Source of the DNA: an uncultured Prevotella sp.
GTDB taxonomy: Bacteria > Bacteroidota > Bacteroidia > Bacteroidales > Bacteroidaceae
Direction: 5' to 3'
DNA length: 27,138 nucleotides
NCBI GenBank assembly: GCA_934183355.1
Contig: CAKPST010000032.1
Coordinates: 1-27,138, forward strand
The notes below the pieces were generated by a model. The model was not told the origin of the DNA and did no database searches. It saw only the letters and a program-made list of their open reading frames with translations. Of this stretch, positions 8,378 through 16,368 are shown in pieces; position 1 is the stretch's first letter, and the number at the start of each line of letters is the position of its first letter. The position numbers and the translations under genes are program-made.

Positions 8378-8770
8378 ATAATAGACGAATTATATTTTTA
8401 TTAATACTTGGTAATTTTATTATTTTTTACATGATTCGTTAATAGTACTGCTTTTATGCGATTTAATTTAGCCATACTATTATAGAAATAATAAAGTTCT
8501 ATGCAAAGATAATAAAGTTTCATGAAATAGAACATTTATATTTATCAAAAGACAACAATCACTTTAATTTCATTGAATTTATTGTAAATCGCCGCTATTT
8601 TCTATATTAATCCTTGTTTGCATCACGTATTCATCTGTCATGAGTATGGCATGACTTATAACAAATTGAATAAAAAAACGAAACAAACAACACTTTGTAA
8701 AGAATTATTTCTTATCTTTGCTTTATGAATACACAAGTCTATTATATGTATCATCTATAATAACTAAATT
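8378..8770. other. AT-rich gap between the restriction cassette and the OmpA-like gene
   Basis: About 390 bases of very AT-rich sequence between divergent genes. I see no credible ORF. A TATCTTTG string at 8713-8720 matches the Bacteroidetes -7 element and lies about 50 bases before the OmpA-like start codon, but the nearest TTTG upstream (8694-8697) is only 15 bases away, short of the usual spacing. The rest presumably holds the promoter for the restriction cassette, which I could not place. Confidence 0.4.
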
Positions 8771-9889
8771 ATGAGACTAAGAAGAAATTTGACTGCACTT
8801 GTACTTGGGCTGAGTACAATTACAGCTATGGCACAAACAGGAGATGGAAACCTTCAGAACAAAGAAGAAGGAAAGGCAGATTTTAATCCGCATTGGTACA
8901 TGCAGGTACAGGCTGGAGCTTCGCATACTGTGGGCGAATCAAAATTCGGCGACCTTATTTCACCGGCAGCCGCTATATATGCAGGCTACCAGTTCACACC
9001 GTTGTGGGGAGCACGCGCTGGTCTTTCTGGCTGGGAAGCCAAAGGTGCTTGGGTTAACCCGAAAACCGTATATAAATATAATTATCTACAGGGTAATGTA
9101 GATGCTACACTCGACCTGACTAATTTGTTCGGGGGCTATAACCATAAGCGCGTTTTTAATGCTTACCTATTTGCCGGAGTAGGCATTAATGGCAGATTCA
9201 ACAACGATGAAGCTGTAGAATTGAGTGATGCAGGAAATAAGTTAGAGTATCTTTGGCGTGATAAAAAGGTAAGTGTAGTAGGTCGTTTTGGCTTAGGTAG
9301 CAACATTCGATTGAGCGATCGTGTATACTTCAACATCGAAGTAAACGGCAATATGCTGACTGATAAATACAACTCGAAGAAAGCTAATAATGCCGATTGG
9401 CAGTTTAATGCATTAGCTGGCTTCACTTTCAAGCTTGGAAAGACTCACAAGAAAGCAGCGCCCGTATACTACGAACCTACTCAAGCAGCAACAACCCCAG
9501 CTGCTCCAGTAGAACAGCACGTGCAGGAGGTGAAAGAAGAGCCGGCTCCTGTTAAAGCAAAGGAAGTAGAAACAATGACACAGAATATATTCTTCCGTAT
9601 CAACTCGGCTGTGATTGCTTCTTCAGAGCAGAACAAGATTGAAAGTCTTGTATCTTACTTGAAGCAACATAGTGACGCTAAGGTAACGCTCTGCGGTTAT
9701 GCCGACAAACAGACTGGTACAGCTGCCATAAACAAACGTATATCTAAGAAACGCACCGAAGCTGTTGCTAAGGCTTTACAGGATAAAGGCATTGCAGCCA
9801 GTCGTATCATCCTTGACCATAAAGGCGATACTGTACAGCCATTTGGAAGTGCTGCCGAAAACCGTGTAACTATCTGTATTGCCGAATAA
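8771..9889 (+). CDS. OmpA family outer membrane protein
   Basis: 372 residues: a signal peptide ending near AMA-Q (about 21), an N-terminal beta-barrel-like region (about 40-215) rich in alternating aromatic strands, a Pro/Ala/Glu-rich linker (about 220-260), and a C-terminal OmpA peptidoglycan-binding domain. The last shows FFRINSAVI, GYADKQTG, and NKRISKKRTEAVAKAL followed by ENRVTI at the end, matching the family pattern in which conserved Asp and Arg residues hold diaminopimelate of peptidoglycan. It should link the outer membrane to the wall. It appears monocistronic, with an inverted repeat 66 bases downstream. The linker fits the B. fragilis-type OmpA layout. A specific paralogue name cannot be assigned. 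Confidence 0.9.
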   Translation: MRLRRNLTALVLGLSTITAMAQTGDGNLQNKEEGKADFNPHWYMQVQAGASHTVGESKFGDLISPAAAIYAGYQFTPLWGARAGLSGWEAKGAWVNPKTVYKYNYLQGNVDATLDLTNLFGGYNHKRVFNAYLFAGVGINGRFNNDEAVELSDAGNKLEYLWRDKKVSVVGRFGLGSNIRLSDRVYFNIEVNGNMLTDKYNSKKANNADWQFNALAGFTFKLGKTHKKAAPVYYEPTQAATTPAAPVEQHVQEVKEEPAPVKAKEVETMTQNIFFRINSAVIASSEQNKIESLVSYLKQHSDAKVTLCGYADKQTGTAAINKRISKKRTEAVAKALQDKGIAASRIILDHKGDTVQPFGSAAENRVTICIAE

Positions 9890-9955
9890 GTTTGATGATT
9901 TTAAGTGCCAATCTACCACGATTTGGCGCAAACCACTAAGTATCAGCAATATAAA

Positions 9956-10006
9956 GGCTGGCAGATGGAAAAATAATGATTGAATGTGCCATTCTATCTG
10001 CCAGCC
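9956..10006. repeat. Inverted repeat GGCTGGCAGAT / ATCTGCCAGCC
   Basis: Perfect 11-bp arms at 9956-9966 and 9996-10006 separated by 29 bases. It follows the OmpA-like gene and might act as a weak terminator, but no T-tract follows. The GGCAGATG core of the arm recurs at 10203-10210, 10322-10329 and, inverted, at 10017-10024, so it looks like part of a family of dispersed repeats. Confidence 0.6.
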
Positions 10007-10055
10007 TCAGCGGTTCATCTGCCATAACGTAAAGCGTTTCAGTAACACTTTTCCT

Positions 10056-10165
10056 GCATCGCAACTAAGGCTTGTTTGCATTGCAACTAAGGCTTGTTTG
10101 CATCGCAACTAAGGCTTGTTTGCATTGCAACTAAGGCTTGTTTGCATTGCTAACTGGGCTTGTTT
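10056..10165. repeat. Five-copy 22-bp tandem repeat
   Basis: Units begin at 10056, 10078, 10100, 10122 and 10144. The unit is GCATYGCAACTAAGGCTTGT followed by TT, 22 bases long. Units 1 and 3 have C and units 2 and 4 have T at the fifth base, so the array alternates as two two-unit (44-bp) blocks; unit 5 is degenerate. There is no spacer between units and no start codon giving a persistent reading frame, so it is neither CRISPR nor coding repeat as far as can be seen. Function unknown. Confidence 0.9.
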
Positions 10166-10228
10166 GATAGGCTCTCCGAACCGAACCTCCTATTTTTATT
10201 ATGGCAGATGGGGGCGTTGGCATGGCAC

Positions 10229-10273
10229 ATAGGATGGTATATTCATGCCTTTGCGAGGAATATACCATCCTAT
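10229..10273. repeat. Perfect 16-bp inverted repeat (hairpin)
   Basis: Arms ATAGGATGGTATATTC (10229-10244) and GAATATACCATCCTAT (10258-10273) are exact complements around a 13-base loop. It lacks a T-tract on the plus strand and lies more than 140 bases from the nearest gene end. It may be a transcription stop, an RNA structure or a small mobile repeat. Confidence 0.85.
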
Positions 10274-10350
10274 ATACATAATTGATTTTCAGTAAATTAC
10301 ACCACCCAAAAGCCTTTTTATGGCAGATGGCAGATGAAAATCAAAAACTT

Positions 10351-10426
10351 TATTAGAATCTAATCATTTACATCAGAATCTATATGTATTTATTATAGTC
10401 TAATGGGGGCTATATTATAGTCTAAT
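10351..10426. repeat. Four imperfect AT-rich direct repeats, 20-22 bp period
   Basis: Related strings TATTAGAATCTAAT (10351), CATCAGAATCTATA (10371), TATTATAGTCTAAT (10391) and TATTATAGTCTAAT (10413) recur at steps of 20, 20 and 22 bases. The last copy overlaps the stop codon region of the DUF3316-like gene. Each unit is itself nearly palindromic around the AnTCT core. Confidence 0.6.
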
Positions 10427-11296
10427 GGTCCTAAACCTCTTCACCACTCCTATCACCAATGAGTGGGTGTAGATATGTGTCTTGAGGTTGTTGACATGCG
10501 ACTGCTCGTAGGTGCCGAGATAGCCGATGCGCCATGTGGTGTGAGCGAGTCTTAGGTCGACGGTGAGCATCTGGCGCAACGATGGTGTGGAACCGAAGGT
10601 GGTGGGCACACAGTTGTGGTCGTAGTTGCCACGATTGAATATCTCGTAATAGGACTGTCCGTAGTTGGGCGAGAACATGATGCCAAACATCGGGACGGAT
10701 GCCTCGTAGTGGAGAACTATGGGGAAGCGGGCGCAACTCTCATGATTGAAGTTGATGCCGCGCGTGTGACTCGCCCTGCCTATGGGATAGTCGAAGCCAA
10801 TGGTTGGCTCAACTTGCAGCGAGAGGCGTGCGTTGGCTGGGTTGTTGCCATTGCGTACGTTGTATATGAAGCCAGCGTTTGCGGCAGCTGTGCCTCCGGC
10901 GATGAGCCTCAACGGATGGTGCCACAGACTGACGTCCCACTTGCGTAGCAACGAGTAGCGAAAGGTGTAGCCACCAGCCATCTCGCCACCATTACCCGAA
11001 CGGTTGTCGGCATAGGCGATGTTGCCCTCGTGCTGTAGCTGCTGCATCCACGGCGAACCGTCGCGCTCGCGGCGTGTGTGCGATATGAAGCGCAGGTCGA
11101 TGCCACGATATTTCTCTGGCGAGAGATAGGTGTCGAGCATATTGTTGGTGCCAACGCCTATCATCAAGGCGTTGGTTCTAAGCGGCTGCCCCTTGGCAGC
11201 ATGCGCGATGCTGTCCGTAGCATTGCCGTCGTGTGCTGACACAGCTGTCGACAGGCAGACACAGAGGACGGCAACTATTAGTTTAAAAATCCTCAT
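10415..11296 (-). CDS. DUF3316-like outer membrane protein of unknown function
   Basis: 293 residues with a signal peptide (MRIFKLIVAVLCVCLSTAVSA). The mature chain is rich in Tyr, Arg, Trp and Asn with many short alternating stretches, such as LDTYLSPEKYRGIDLRF, IGFDYPIG and WRIGYLGTYEQSHVNN, ending in an aromatic/hydrophobic strand; this looks like an outer-membrane beta-barrel. It resembles the DUF3316 family of Bacteroidetes, which has no known function. Its ATG lies inside the end of parC with a 14-base overlap, so it is likely translated from the parC transcript by coupling. No functional link with topoisomerase IV is evident. Confidence 0.65.
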   Translation of the reverse strand: MRIFKLIVAVLCVCLSTAVSAHDGNATDSIAHAAKGQPLRTNALMIGVGTNNMLDTYLSPEKYRGIDLRFISHTRRERDGSPWMQQLQHEGNIAYADNRSGNGGEMAGGYTFRYSLLRKWDVSLWHHPLRLIAGGTAAANAGFIYNVRNGNNPANARLSLQVEPTIGFDYPIGRASHTRGINFNHESCARFPIVLHYEASVPMFGIMFSPNYGQSYYEIFNRGNYDHNCVPTTFGSTPSLRQMLTVDLRLAHTTWRIGYLGTYEQSHVNNLKTHIYTHSLVIGVVKRFRTIRL

Positions 11297-14096
11297 GCTC
11301 AGTGAAAATGTTTAGCTGTCCGGTCATTTCGTCTATCACCTGCTGCTGACTCTTGCCTGCATCGGGGTCGAGATTCTCCACTTCTTCTTCCTGTGCATCG
11401 TCGTCAGAGGCGTCCTCCTCGTCGGGTTCGGGGAATCGTGTAGGTTCAAGCTCCTTGACGTCAGCCACGTCGAGCGTGGTGACACGCTTGCCCTTAGCCT
11501 TGAATCCCTTGACTGCGATAAACTCCTCGGCGTCTATTTCTATAGGCGGGCGCTGCGTTGTCGAACCGTCGGGAGCCACTGTCGGGGCATAGTCCACTTC
11601 GATGCGCGGATAGACGGTGTCGGTGAGCAGCAAGAGGCGACTCTTGGGGTTGTCGCCCACGTAGTTTTGCAGACGCTTGGTAGCCTCCATGCGGAATCGC
11701 TTCAGATAGAGATAGTCGTCGTTGTCGTTGTCGAAGAGCACGGCAGTCCACACCTTGTCGGGGTCCCACTTCTCTATTATCTTGATGTTGTTCTCGTAGT
11801 GGTTGTTGGCATCGAATGTCGATATGTAGAAGTTGCCGTCGTCGAGCACCACGAGTATGGAGTCGTCGTCGAAAAACTCGCCGAGCAATCTGCCGTGTTC
11901 GTCGTAGTTGAGACGATTGACATCGGGGTCGTACCACACCTTGCGACCGCCCAACGTAGAGTGTCCATGACTCTTCAGTCCGATGCGATGTATGGGGTTG
12001 CGTGTCACAAGGTTGCCCTTCGACGTGCGTCCCTTGATGGCTATCTCGGAGAAGTCTTTGTCGATGAATATCTTCTTGAGCTTAGGATTGGCTTCGAGTG
12101 TCACCTTTATCACCTCTGCCTCGCCGTTGGGATTGGCTGTGAAGTAGAGCACTCGCGAACCAGGCGTGCCCTGTGTCAGGTCGTAGTCCTTGCCCACGGT
12201 CATGGTAGGCACAAAGAAACGCTTGATGTATGCAGCCCCTGCCTTGCCGTCGCGATAGACCACATTATATATGGTGCGCTTGTCATTCTTCTTGAACACC
12301 TGTACGTGCAGAATGTTCTTGCCCACGAATATCTTGTCAGCCACATGCACCATCTTGTACTTGCCGTCCTTGAAGAAGACGATGATGTCGTCGATGTCGG
12401 AGCAGTTGCACACAAACTCGTCCTTCTTGAGTCCGGTGCCGATGAATCCTTCCTGGCGATTGATGTAGAGTTTCTGGTTAGCCTCCACCACCTTAGAAGC
12501 CTCGATAGTGTCGAAGCTCTTTATCTCGGTGCGGCGCGGATAGTCCTTGCCATACTTGTCGCGAATGAACTTAAACCAGTTTATGGTGACGTCGGTCATG
12601 TGAGCCAAGTCGTACTCGATGTCGGCAAGCTCAGCCTTGATGCGAGCTATCAGCTCGTCGGCCTTGTCCTTGTTGTACTTCAGGATGCGCTGCATCTTTA
12701 TTTCGAGCAGGCGCAGTATGTCGTCGCGTGTGATGTCGCGGTGGAACGAATATTCCACCATCTCCTGCTCCACCTTGCTCTCCTTAGAGGTGGTGTTGGC
12801 AGGCACACGGAATATCTGATTCTTGAATGGCTCAAGCTTGGAGTCGATAAACTCCACTACCTCGTCTTGCGACTTCGACTGCTCGAACTTGCGCTCCTTG
12901 TAGATGCGCTCCTCGATGAATATACGCTCTAATGACGAGAAGAAGAGCTGCTCCTCAAGTTCGGACTTGCGTATCTGCAACTCCTTGCGCAGCAGTCCCA
13001 TGGTGGTGTCGGTGGAGTGGCGCAGCACGTCGCTCACCGTGAGGAAGCACGGTTTGTTGTCCTCGATGACACAACAGTTGGGCGAAATATTGATCTCGCA
13101 GTCGGAGAAAGCATACAGAGCGTCAATAGTCTTGTCGGACGAAACGCCCGGAGCCAGATGCACCTGTATCTCTACCTCGGCAGCTGTGTTGTCGTCCACC
13201 TTCTTAGCCTTAATCTTGCCCTTGTCAATAGCCTTGAGAATGGAGTCGATGAGGGTTGTGGTGGTCTTGGAGTAGGGTATCTCACGGATGACGATGGTCT
13301 TAGAGTCGAGCTTCTCTATCTTGGCACGCACCTTGATCATGCCGCCACGCTGTCCGTCGTTGTATCGGGCAACGTCGATAGAACCGCCCGTAGGGAAGTC
13401 GGGATAGAGCTGAAACTCCTCGCCACGCAGATAGTGAATGGCGGCATCGCATATCTCGACCAGGTTGTGGGGCATAATCTTGGAACTCAATCCCACGGCA
13501 ATGCCCTCCGCACCCTGCGCAAGCAGAAGCGGAAACTTAGCCGGGAGCGTGATAGGCTCCTTGTTGCGTCCGTCGTAAGAGAGTTGCCATTCGGTGGTCT
13601 TAGGATTAAACACCACGTCGAGAGCAAACTTGGAAAGGCGTGCCTCAATGTATCGTGGGGCAGCAGCACGGTCGCCGGTGAGGATGTTACCCCAGTTGCC
13701 CTGACAGTCCACCAGCAAGTCCTTCTGTCCCATCTGCACCAAAGCGTCGCCTATGGAGGCGTCGCCGTGAGGGTGAAACTGCATGGTATGTCCCACAATA
13801 TTCGCCACCTTGTTGAATCGTCCGTCGTCCATGCGCTTCATCGAGTGGAGGATGCGTCGTTGCACAGGTTTGAGTCCGTCCTCGATGTGGGGGACGGCAC
13901 GCTCAAGTATCACATAGGAGGCATAGTCGAGAAACCAGTTTTGATACATTCCGCTGAGATGATGCACGGCAGAAGCGTCAAAACGATTCACGGGTTTGTA
14001 GTCGGAGTGCCCTGATGGGGTCGAAGTGTCGGCAGTAGCAGATTCTTCGTTTGTTACATTCTCTTCGTTCAAATTGTCTTTTATATCGTCATCCAT
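11283..14096 (-). CDS. parC: DNA topoisomerase IV subunit A
   Basis: 937 residues. Type IIA topoisomerase A-subunit landmarks are LKPVQRRILHSM (75-86), FHPHGDASIGDALVQMGQ (107-124), and AAPRYIEARL with catalytic Tyr149. The subunit cuts and rejoins DNA with ParE to unlink daughter chromosomes. Compared with E. coli ParC (about 750 residues) it has a longer C-terminal part with beta-propeller-like repeats and an acidic tail (about 880-937), as in Bacteroidetes homologues. The residues aligning with quinolone-related Ser80 and Glu84 of E. coli ParC are Ala113 and Asp117. parE is not in the window. A good promoter lies upstream, and the gene overlaps the downstream DUF3316-like gene. GyrA is an alternative, but the window features and tail fit ParC of this phylum better. 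Confidence 0.88.
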   Translation of the reverse strand: MDDDIKDNLNEENVTNEESATADTSTPSGHSDYKPVNRFDASAVHHLSGMYQNWFLDYASYVILERAVPHIEDGLKPVQRRILHSMKRMDDGRFNKVANIVGHTMQFHPHGDASIGDALVQMGQKDLLVDCQGNWGNILTGDRAAAPRYIEARLSKFALDVVFNPKTTEWQLSYDGRNKEPITLPAKFPLLLAQGAEGIAVGLSSKIMPHNLVEICDAAIHYLRGEEFQLYPDFPTGGSIDVARYNDGQRGGMIKVRAKIEKLDSKTIVIREIPYSKTTTTLIDSILKAIDKGKIKAKKVDDNTAAEVEIQVHLAPGVSSDKTIDALYAFSDCEINISPNCCVIEDNKPCFLTVSDVLRHSTDTTMGLLRKELQIRKSELEEQLFFSSLERIFIEERIYKERKFEQSKSQDEVVEFIDSKLEPFKNQIFRVPANTTSKESKVEQEMVEYSFHRDITRDDILRLLEIKMQRILKYNKDKADELIARIKAELADIEYDLAHMTDVTINWFKFIRDKYGKDYPRRTEIKSFDTIEASKVVEANQKLYINRQEGFIGTGLKKDEFVCNCSDIDDIIVFFKDGKYKMVHVADKIFVGKNILHVQVFKKNDKRTIYNVVYRDGKAGAAYIKRFFVPTMTVGKDYDLTQGTPGSRVLYFTANPNGEAEVIKVTLEANPKLKKIFIDKDFSEIAIKGRTSKGNLVTRNPIHRIGLKSHGHSTLGGRKVWYDPDVNRLNYDEHGRLLGEFFDDDSILVVLDDGNFYISTFDANNHYENNIKIIEKWDPDKVWTAVLFDNDNDDYLYLKRFRMEATKRLQNYVGDNPKSRLLLLTDTVYPRIEVDYAPTVAPDGSTTQRPPIEIDAEEFIAVKGFKAKGKRVTTLDVADVKELEPTRFPEPDEEDASDDDAQEEEVENLDPDAGKSQQQVIDEMTGQLNIFTEHEDF

Positions 14097-14143
14097 AATT
14101 GCGTCGTGGTGTGGGTTAAATGTGTGTGCGATTTGTCAACACG

Positions 14144-14174
14144 CAAAAGTACAAAAAAAAAGTGAATGTTGCAA
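14144..14174 (-). promoter_or_regulatory. parC promoter
   Basis: On the minus strand TTG (14172-14174), a 20-base spacer containing a T9 run, and TACTTTTG (14144-14151) match the Bacteroidetes -33/-7 consensus. Transcription would start near 14137, about 40 bases before the parC ATG. Confidence 0.7.
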
Positions 14175-14182
14175 CTCACATG

Positions 14183-14212
14183 TTGATATGTCGGAACTTT
14201 TACGTACTTTTG
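14183..14212 (+). promoter_or_regulatory. ridA promoter
   Basis: TTG at 14183-14185, a 19-base spacer and TACTTTTG at 14205-14212 match the consensus. Start of transcription near 14219 leaves about 40 untranslated bases before the ridA ATG. It lies back to back with the parC promoter. Confidence 0.7.
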
Positions 14213-14260
14213 CATTGTCTTTGTAGGATAAAATTGAATGTTTAATAAAAAATATTTCTT

Positions 14261-14638
14261 ATGAACAAACAGATTAGCACAAACAACGCTCCCGCTGCTA
14301 TCGGCCCATACTCACAGGCTATTGAGGCTGGCGGCATGGTATTCGCATCGGGTCAGCTGCCCATCGACCCTGCTACTGGCAACTTTGCCGAGGGCGGCAT
14401 CAAGGAGCAGACACGCCAGTCGCTCACCAATGCAAAGCACATACTTGAGGAGGCAGGCACCGACCTGGCACACGTTGTCAAGACAACTGTATTCCTGAGC
14501 GACATGGACAACTTCGGAGCGATGAACGAGGTGTATGCCGAATTCTTCACTCAGCCGTTCCCGGCACGCTCTGCAGTGGCTGTGAAGACACTGCCCAAGA
14601 ACGCCCTCGTGGAGGTGGAGTGCATCGCCGTGAAGTAA
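14261..14638 (+). CDS. ridA: RidA family enamine/imine deaminase
   Basis: 125 residues, the family length. Matches include NNAPAAIGPYSQAI near the start, FASGQLPIDPATG (about 28-40), and the C-terminal RSAVAVKTLPKNALVEVECIA, which contains the conserved active-site arginine (near 104) and the Val-Glu-Cys-Ile-Ala strand. The family forms homotrimers and hydrolyses reactive 2-iminobutanoate or 2-aminoacrylate, released by PLP enzymes, to keto acids and ammonia, protecting other PLP enzymes. It has its own promoter and diverges from parC; glyS follows after 133 bases with a separate -7 box. Confidence 0.93.
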   Translation: MNKQISTNNAPAAIGPYSQAIEAGGMVFASGQLPIDPATGNFAEGGIKEQTRQSLTNAKHILEEAGTDLAHVVKTTVFLSDMDNFGAMNEVYAEFFTQPFPARSAVAVKTLPKNALVEVECIAVK

Positions 14639-14689
14639 TGTTTCATAACATTTAACTCCATAAACGATAGAAAATCAGCCAAAAAAGCG

Positions 14690-14697
14690 TAACTTTG
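14690..14697 (+). promoter_or_regulatory. Probable -7 box for glyS
   Basis: TAACTTTG matches TAnnTTTG; no clear TTG is found at the right distance upstream. An 8-bp inverted repeat (CAGCCTAT 14698-14705, ATAGGCTG 14725-14732) starts immediately after it and so spans the expected start of transcription; it might be an operator or a 5' end structure. Confidence 0.45.
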
Positions 14698-14771
14698 CAG
14701 CCTATTATACTCGTTATATAGTATATAGGCTGTAATTTTAGTAATATAGAATAACAAAAACATATACAAAA

Positions 14772-16313
14772 ATGGCACAAGAAGACGTTTTCAAGAAAAT
14801 CGTTAGTCACTGCAAGGAGTATGGTTTCGTATTCCCAAGCAGCGAGATTTATGACGGCCTGGGCGCAGTGTACGACTACGGACAGAACGGTGTAGAACTC
14901 AAGAACAACATCAAGGAATATTGGTGGAAGAGCATGGTATTGCTGCACGAGAACATCGTGGGCATCGACTCTGCCATCTTCATGCACCCGACTATCTGGA
15001 AGGCAAGCGGACACGTGGACGCATTCAACGACCCTCTCATTGACAACCGCGATTCGAAGAAACGCTATCGTGCCGATGTGCTCATCGAGGACCAGATTGC
15101 CAAGTATGACGAGAAGATAGAGAAGGAGATTGCCAAGGCTCGCAAGCGCTTCGGCGATTCGTTTGACGAGGCTCAGTTCCGCGCTACTAATGGTCGCGTG
15201 ATAGAGCACCAGCAGAAGCGCGACGCTCTGCACGAGCGCTACACTCAGGCTATGCAGGGTCCAGACCTCGCCGAACTGAAGCAGATTATCGAGGACGAGG
15301 AGATTGTTGACCCAATCAGCGGCACTAAGAACTGGACCGACGTGCGTCAGTTCAACCTCATGTTCTCTACCGAGATGGGTTCTACAGCCGATGGCTCAAG
15401 CAAGGTGTATCTCCGCCCAGAGACTGCACAGGGCATCTTTGTCAACTATCTCAACGTGCAGAAGACTGGACGTATGAAGATTCCGTTCGGCATTGCACAG
15501 ATTGGTAAGGCATTCCGCAACGAGATTGTTGCACGTCAGTTCATCTTCCGTATGCGCGAGTTTGAGCAGATGGAGATGCAGTTCTTCGTTAAGCCAGGCA
15601 CTGAGCTCGACTACTTCAAGAACTGGAAGGAGACTCGTATGAAGTGGCATCAGAACCTCGGCTTCGGCGCTGAGAACTATCGTTTCCACGACCACGAGAA
15701 GCTCGCACACTATGCCAACGCTGCTACCGACATCGAGTTCCGCATGCCATTCGGCTTCAAGGAAGTGGAGGGCGTACACAGCCGCACCAACTTCGACCTC
15801 TCGCAGCACGAGAAGTTCTCGGGTCGTTCAATCAAATACTTCGACCCGCAGACCAAGGAGTCGTACACTCCGTATGTCATCGAGACCTCTATCGGTGTGG
15901 ACCGCATGTTCCTCAGCATCATGTGCCACTCTTATCGCGAGGAGAAACTGGAGAATGGCGAGACACGTGTTGTGCTGCTGTTGCCACCAGCATTGGCTCC
16001 TACCAAGCTCGCTGTCATGCCGCTTGTTAAGAAGGACGGACTGCCAGAGAAGGCTCGTGAGATTGTCAACAACCTCAAGTTCCACTTCAACACTCACTAC
16101 GACGAGAAGGACACCATCGGCAAGCGCTATCGCCGCCAGGACGCTGTGGGCACTCCTTACTGCGTGACTGTGGACTACGACACTCTGAAGGACAACACCG
16201 TGACTCTGCGTTTCCGCGACACTATGGAGCAGGAGCGTGTGAGCATCGACCAGCTCCAGAGCATCATCGAGGAAAAGGTGAGCATCACCAGCCTGCTGAA
16301 GAAGCTGCAGTAA
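14772..16313 (+). CDS. glyS: Glycyl-tRNA synthetase, single-chain dimeric type
   Basis: 513 residues of the one-subunit alpha2 type found in Bacteroidetes (also called glyQS), not the alpha2beta2 enzyme of E. coli. It charges tRNA-Gly with glycine. Class II features: an N-terminal catalytic start with YGFVFPSSEIYDGLGAVYDYG (17-37), motif 2 around FRNEIVARQFIFRMREFEQMEM (248-269), motif 3 around IGVDRMFLSIM (374-384), and a C-terminal anticodon-binding domain (about 400-513) starting with LLPPALAPTKLAV. The usual start at ATG 14772 gives MAQEDVFKKIVSHC. An FKBP lipoprotein gene follows after 55 bases and may share its transcript. Confidence 0.97.
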   Translation: MAQEDVFKKIVSHCKEYGFVFPSSEIYDGLGAVYDYGQNGVELKNNIKEYWWKSMVLLHENIVGIDSAIFMHPTIWKASGHVDAFNDPLIDNRDSKKRYRADVLIEDQIAKYDEKIEKEIAKARKRFGDSFDEAQFRATNGRVIEHQQKRDALHERYTQAMQGPDLAELKQIIEDEEIVDPISGTKNWTDVRQFNLMFSTEMGSTADGSSKVYLRPETAQGIFVNYLNVQKTGRMKIPFGIAQIGKAFRNEIVARQFIFRMREFEQMEMQFFVKPGTELDYFKNWKETRMKWHQNLGFGAENYRFHDHEKLAHYANAATDIEFRMPFGFKEVEGVHSRTNFDLSQHEKFSGRSIKYFDPQTKESYTPYVIETSIGVDRMFLSIMCHSYREEKLENGETRVVLLLPPALAPTKLAVMPLVKKDGLPEKAREIVNNLKFHFNTHYDEKDTIGKRYRRQDAVGTPYCVTVDYDTLKDNTVTLRFRDTMEQERVSIDQLQSIIEEKVSITSLLKKLQ

Positions 16314-16368
16314 TAACACAACTGCGGCACTTCATGCCCATACATAAATATAGATACAACATAAATAG

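Noticed and set aside
10056..10165. CRISPR array
   Set aside because: Units are directly adjacent with no spacers, and no cas gene is present.
11667..14015. Long plus-strand ORFs (421 and 332 codons) opposite parC
   Set aside because: They are antisense to conserved topoisomerase coding sequence, have low-complexity Val/His/Leu-rich translations and no recognisable domain; they reflect codon bias of parC.
14698..14732. Inverted repeat as ridA terminator
   Set aside because: No real T-tract follows and it begins directly after a good -7 box, so it is better read as part of the glyS 5' region.
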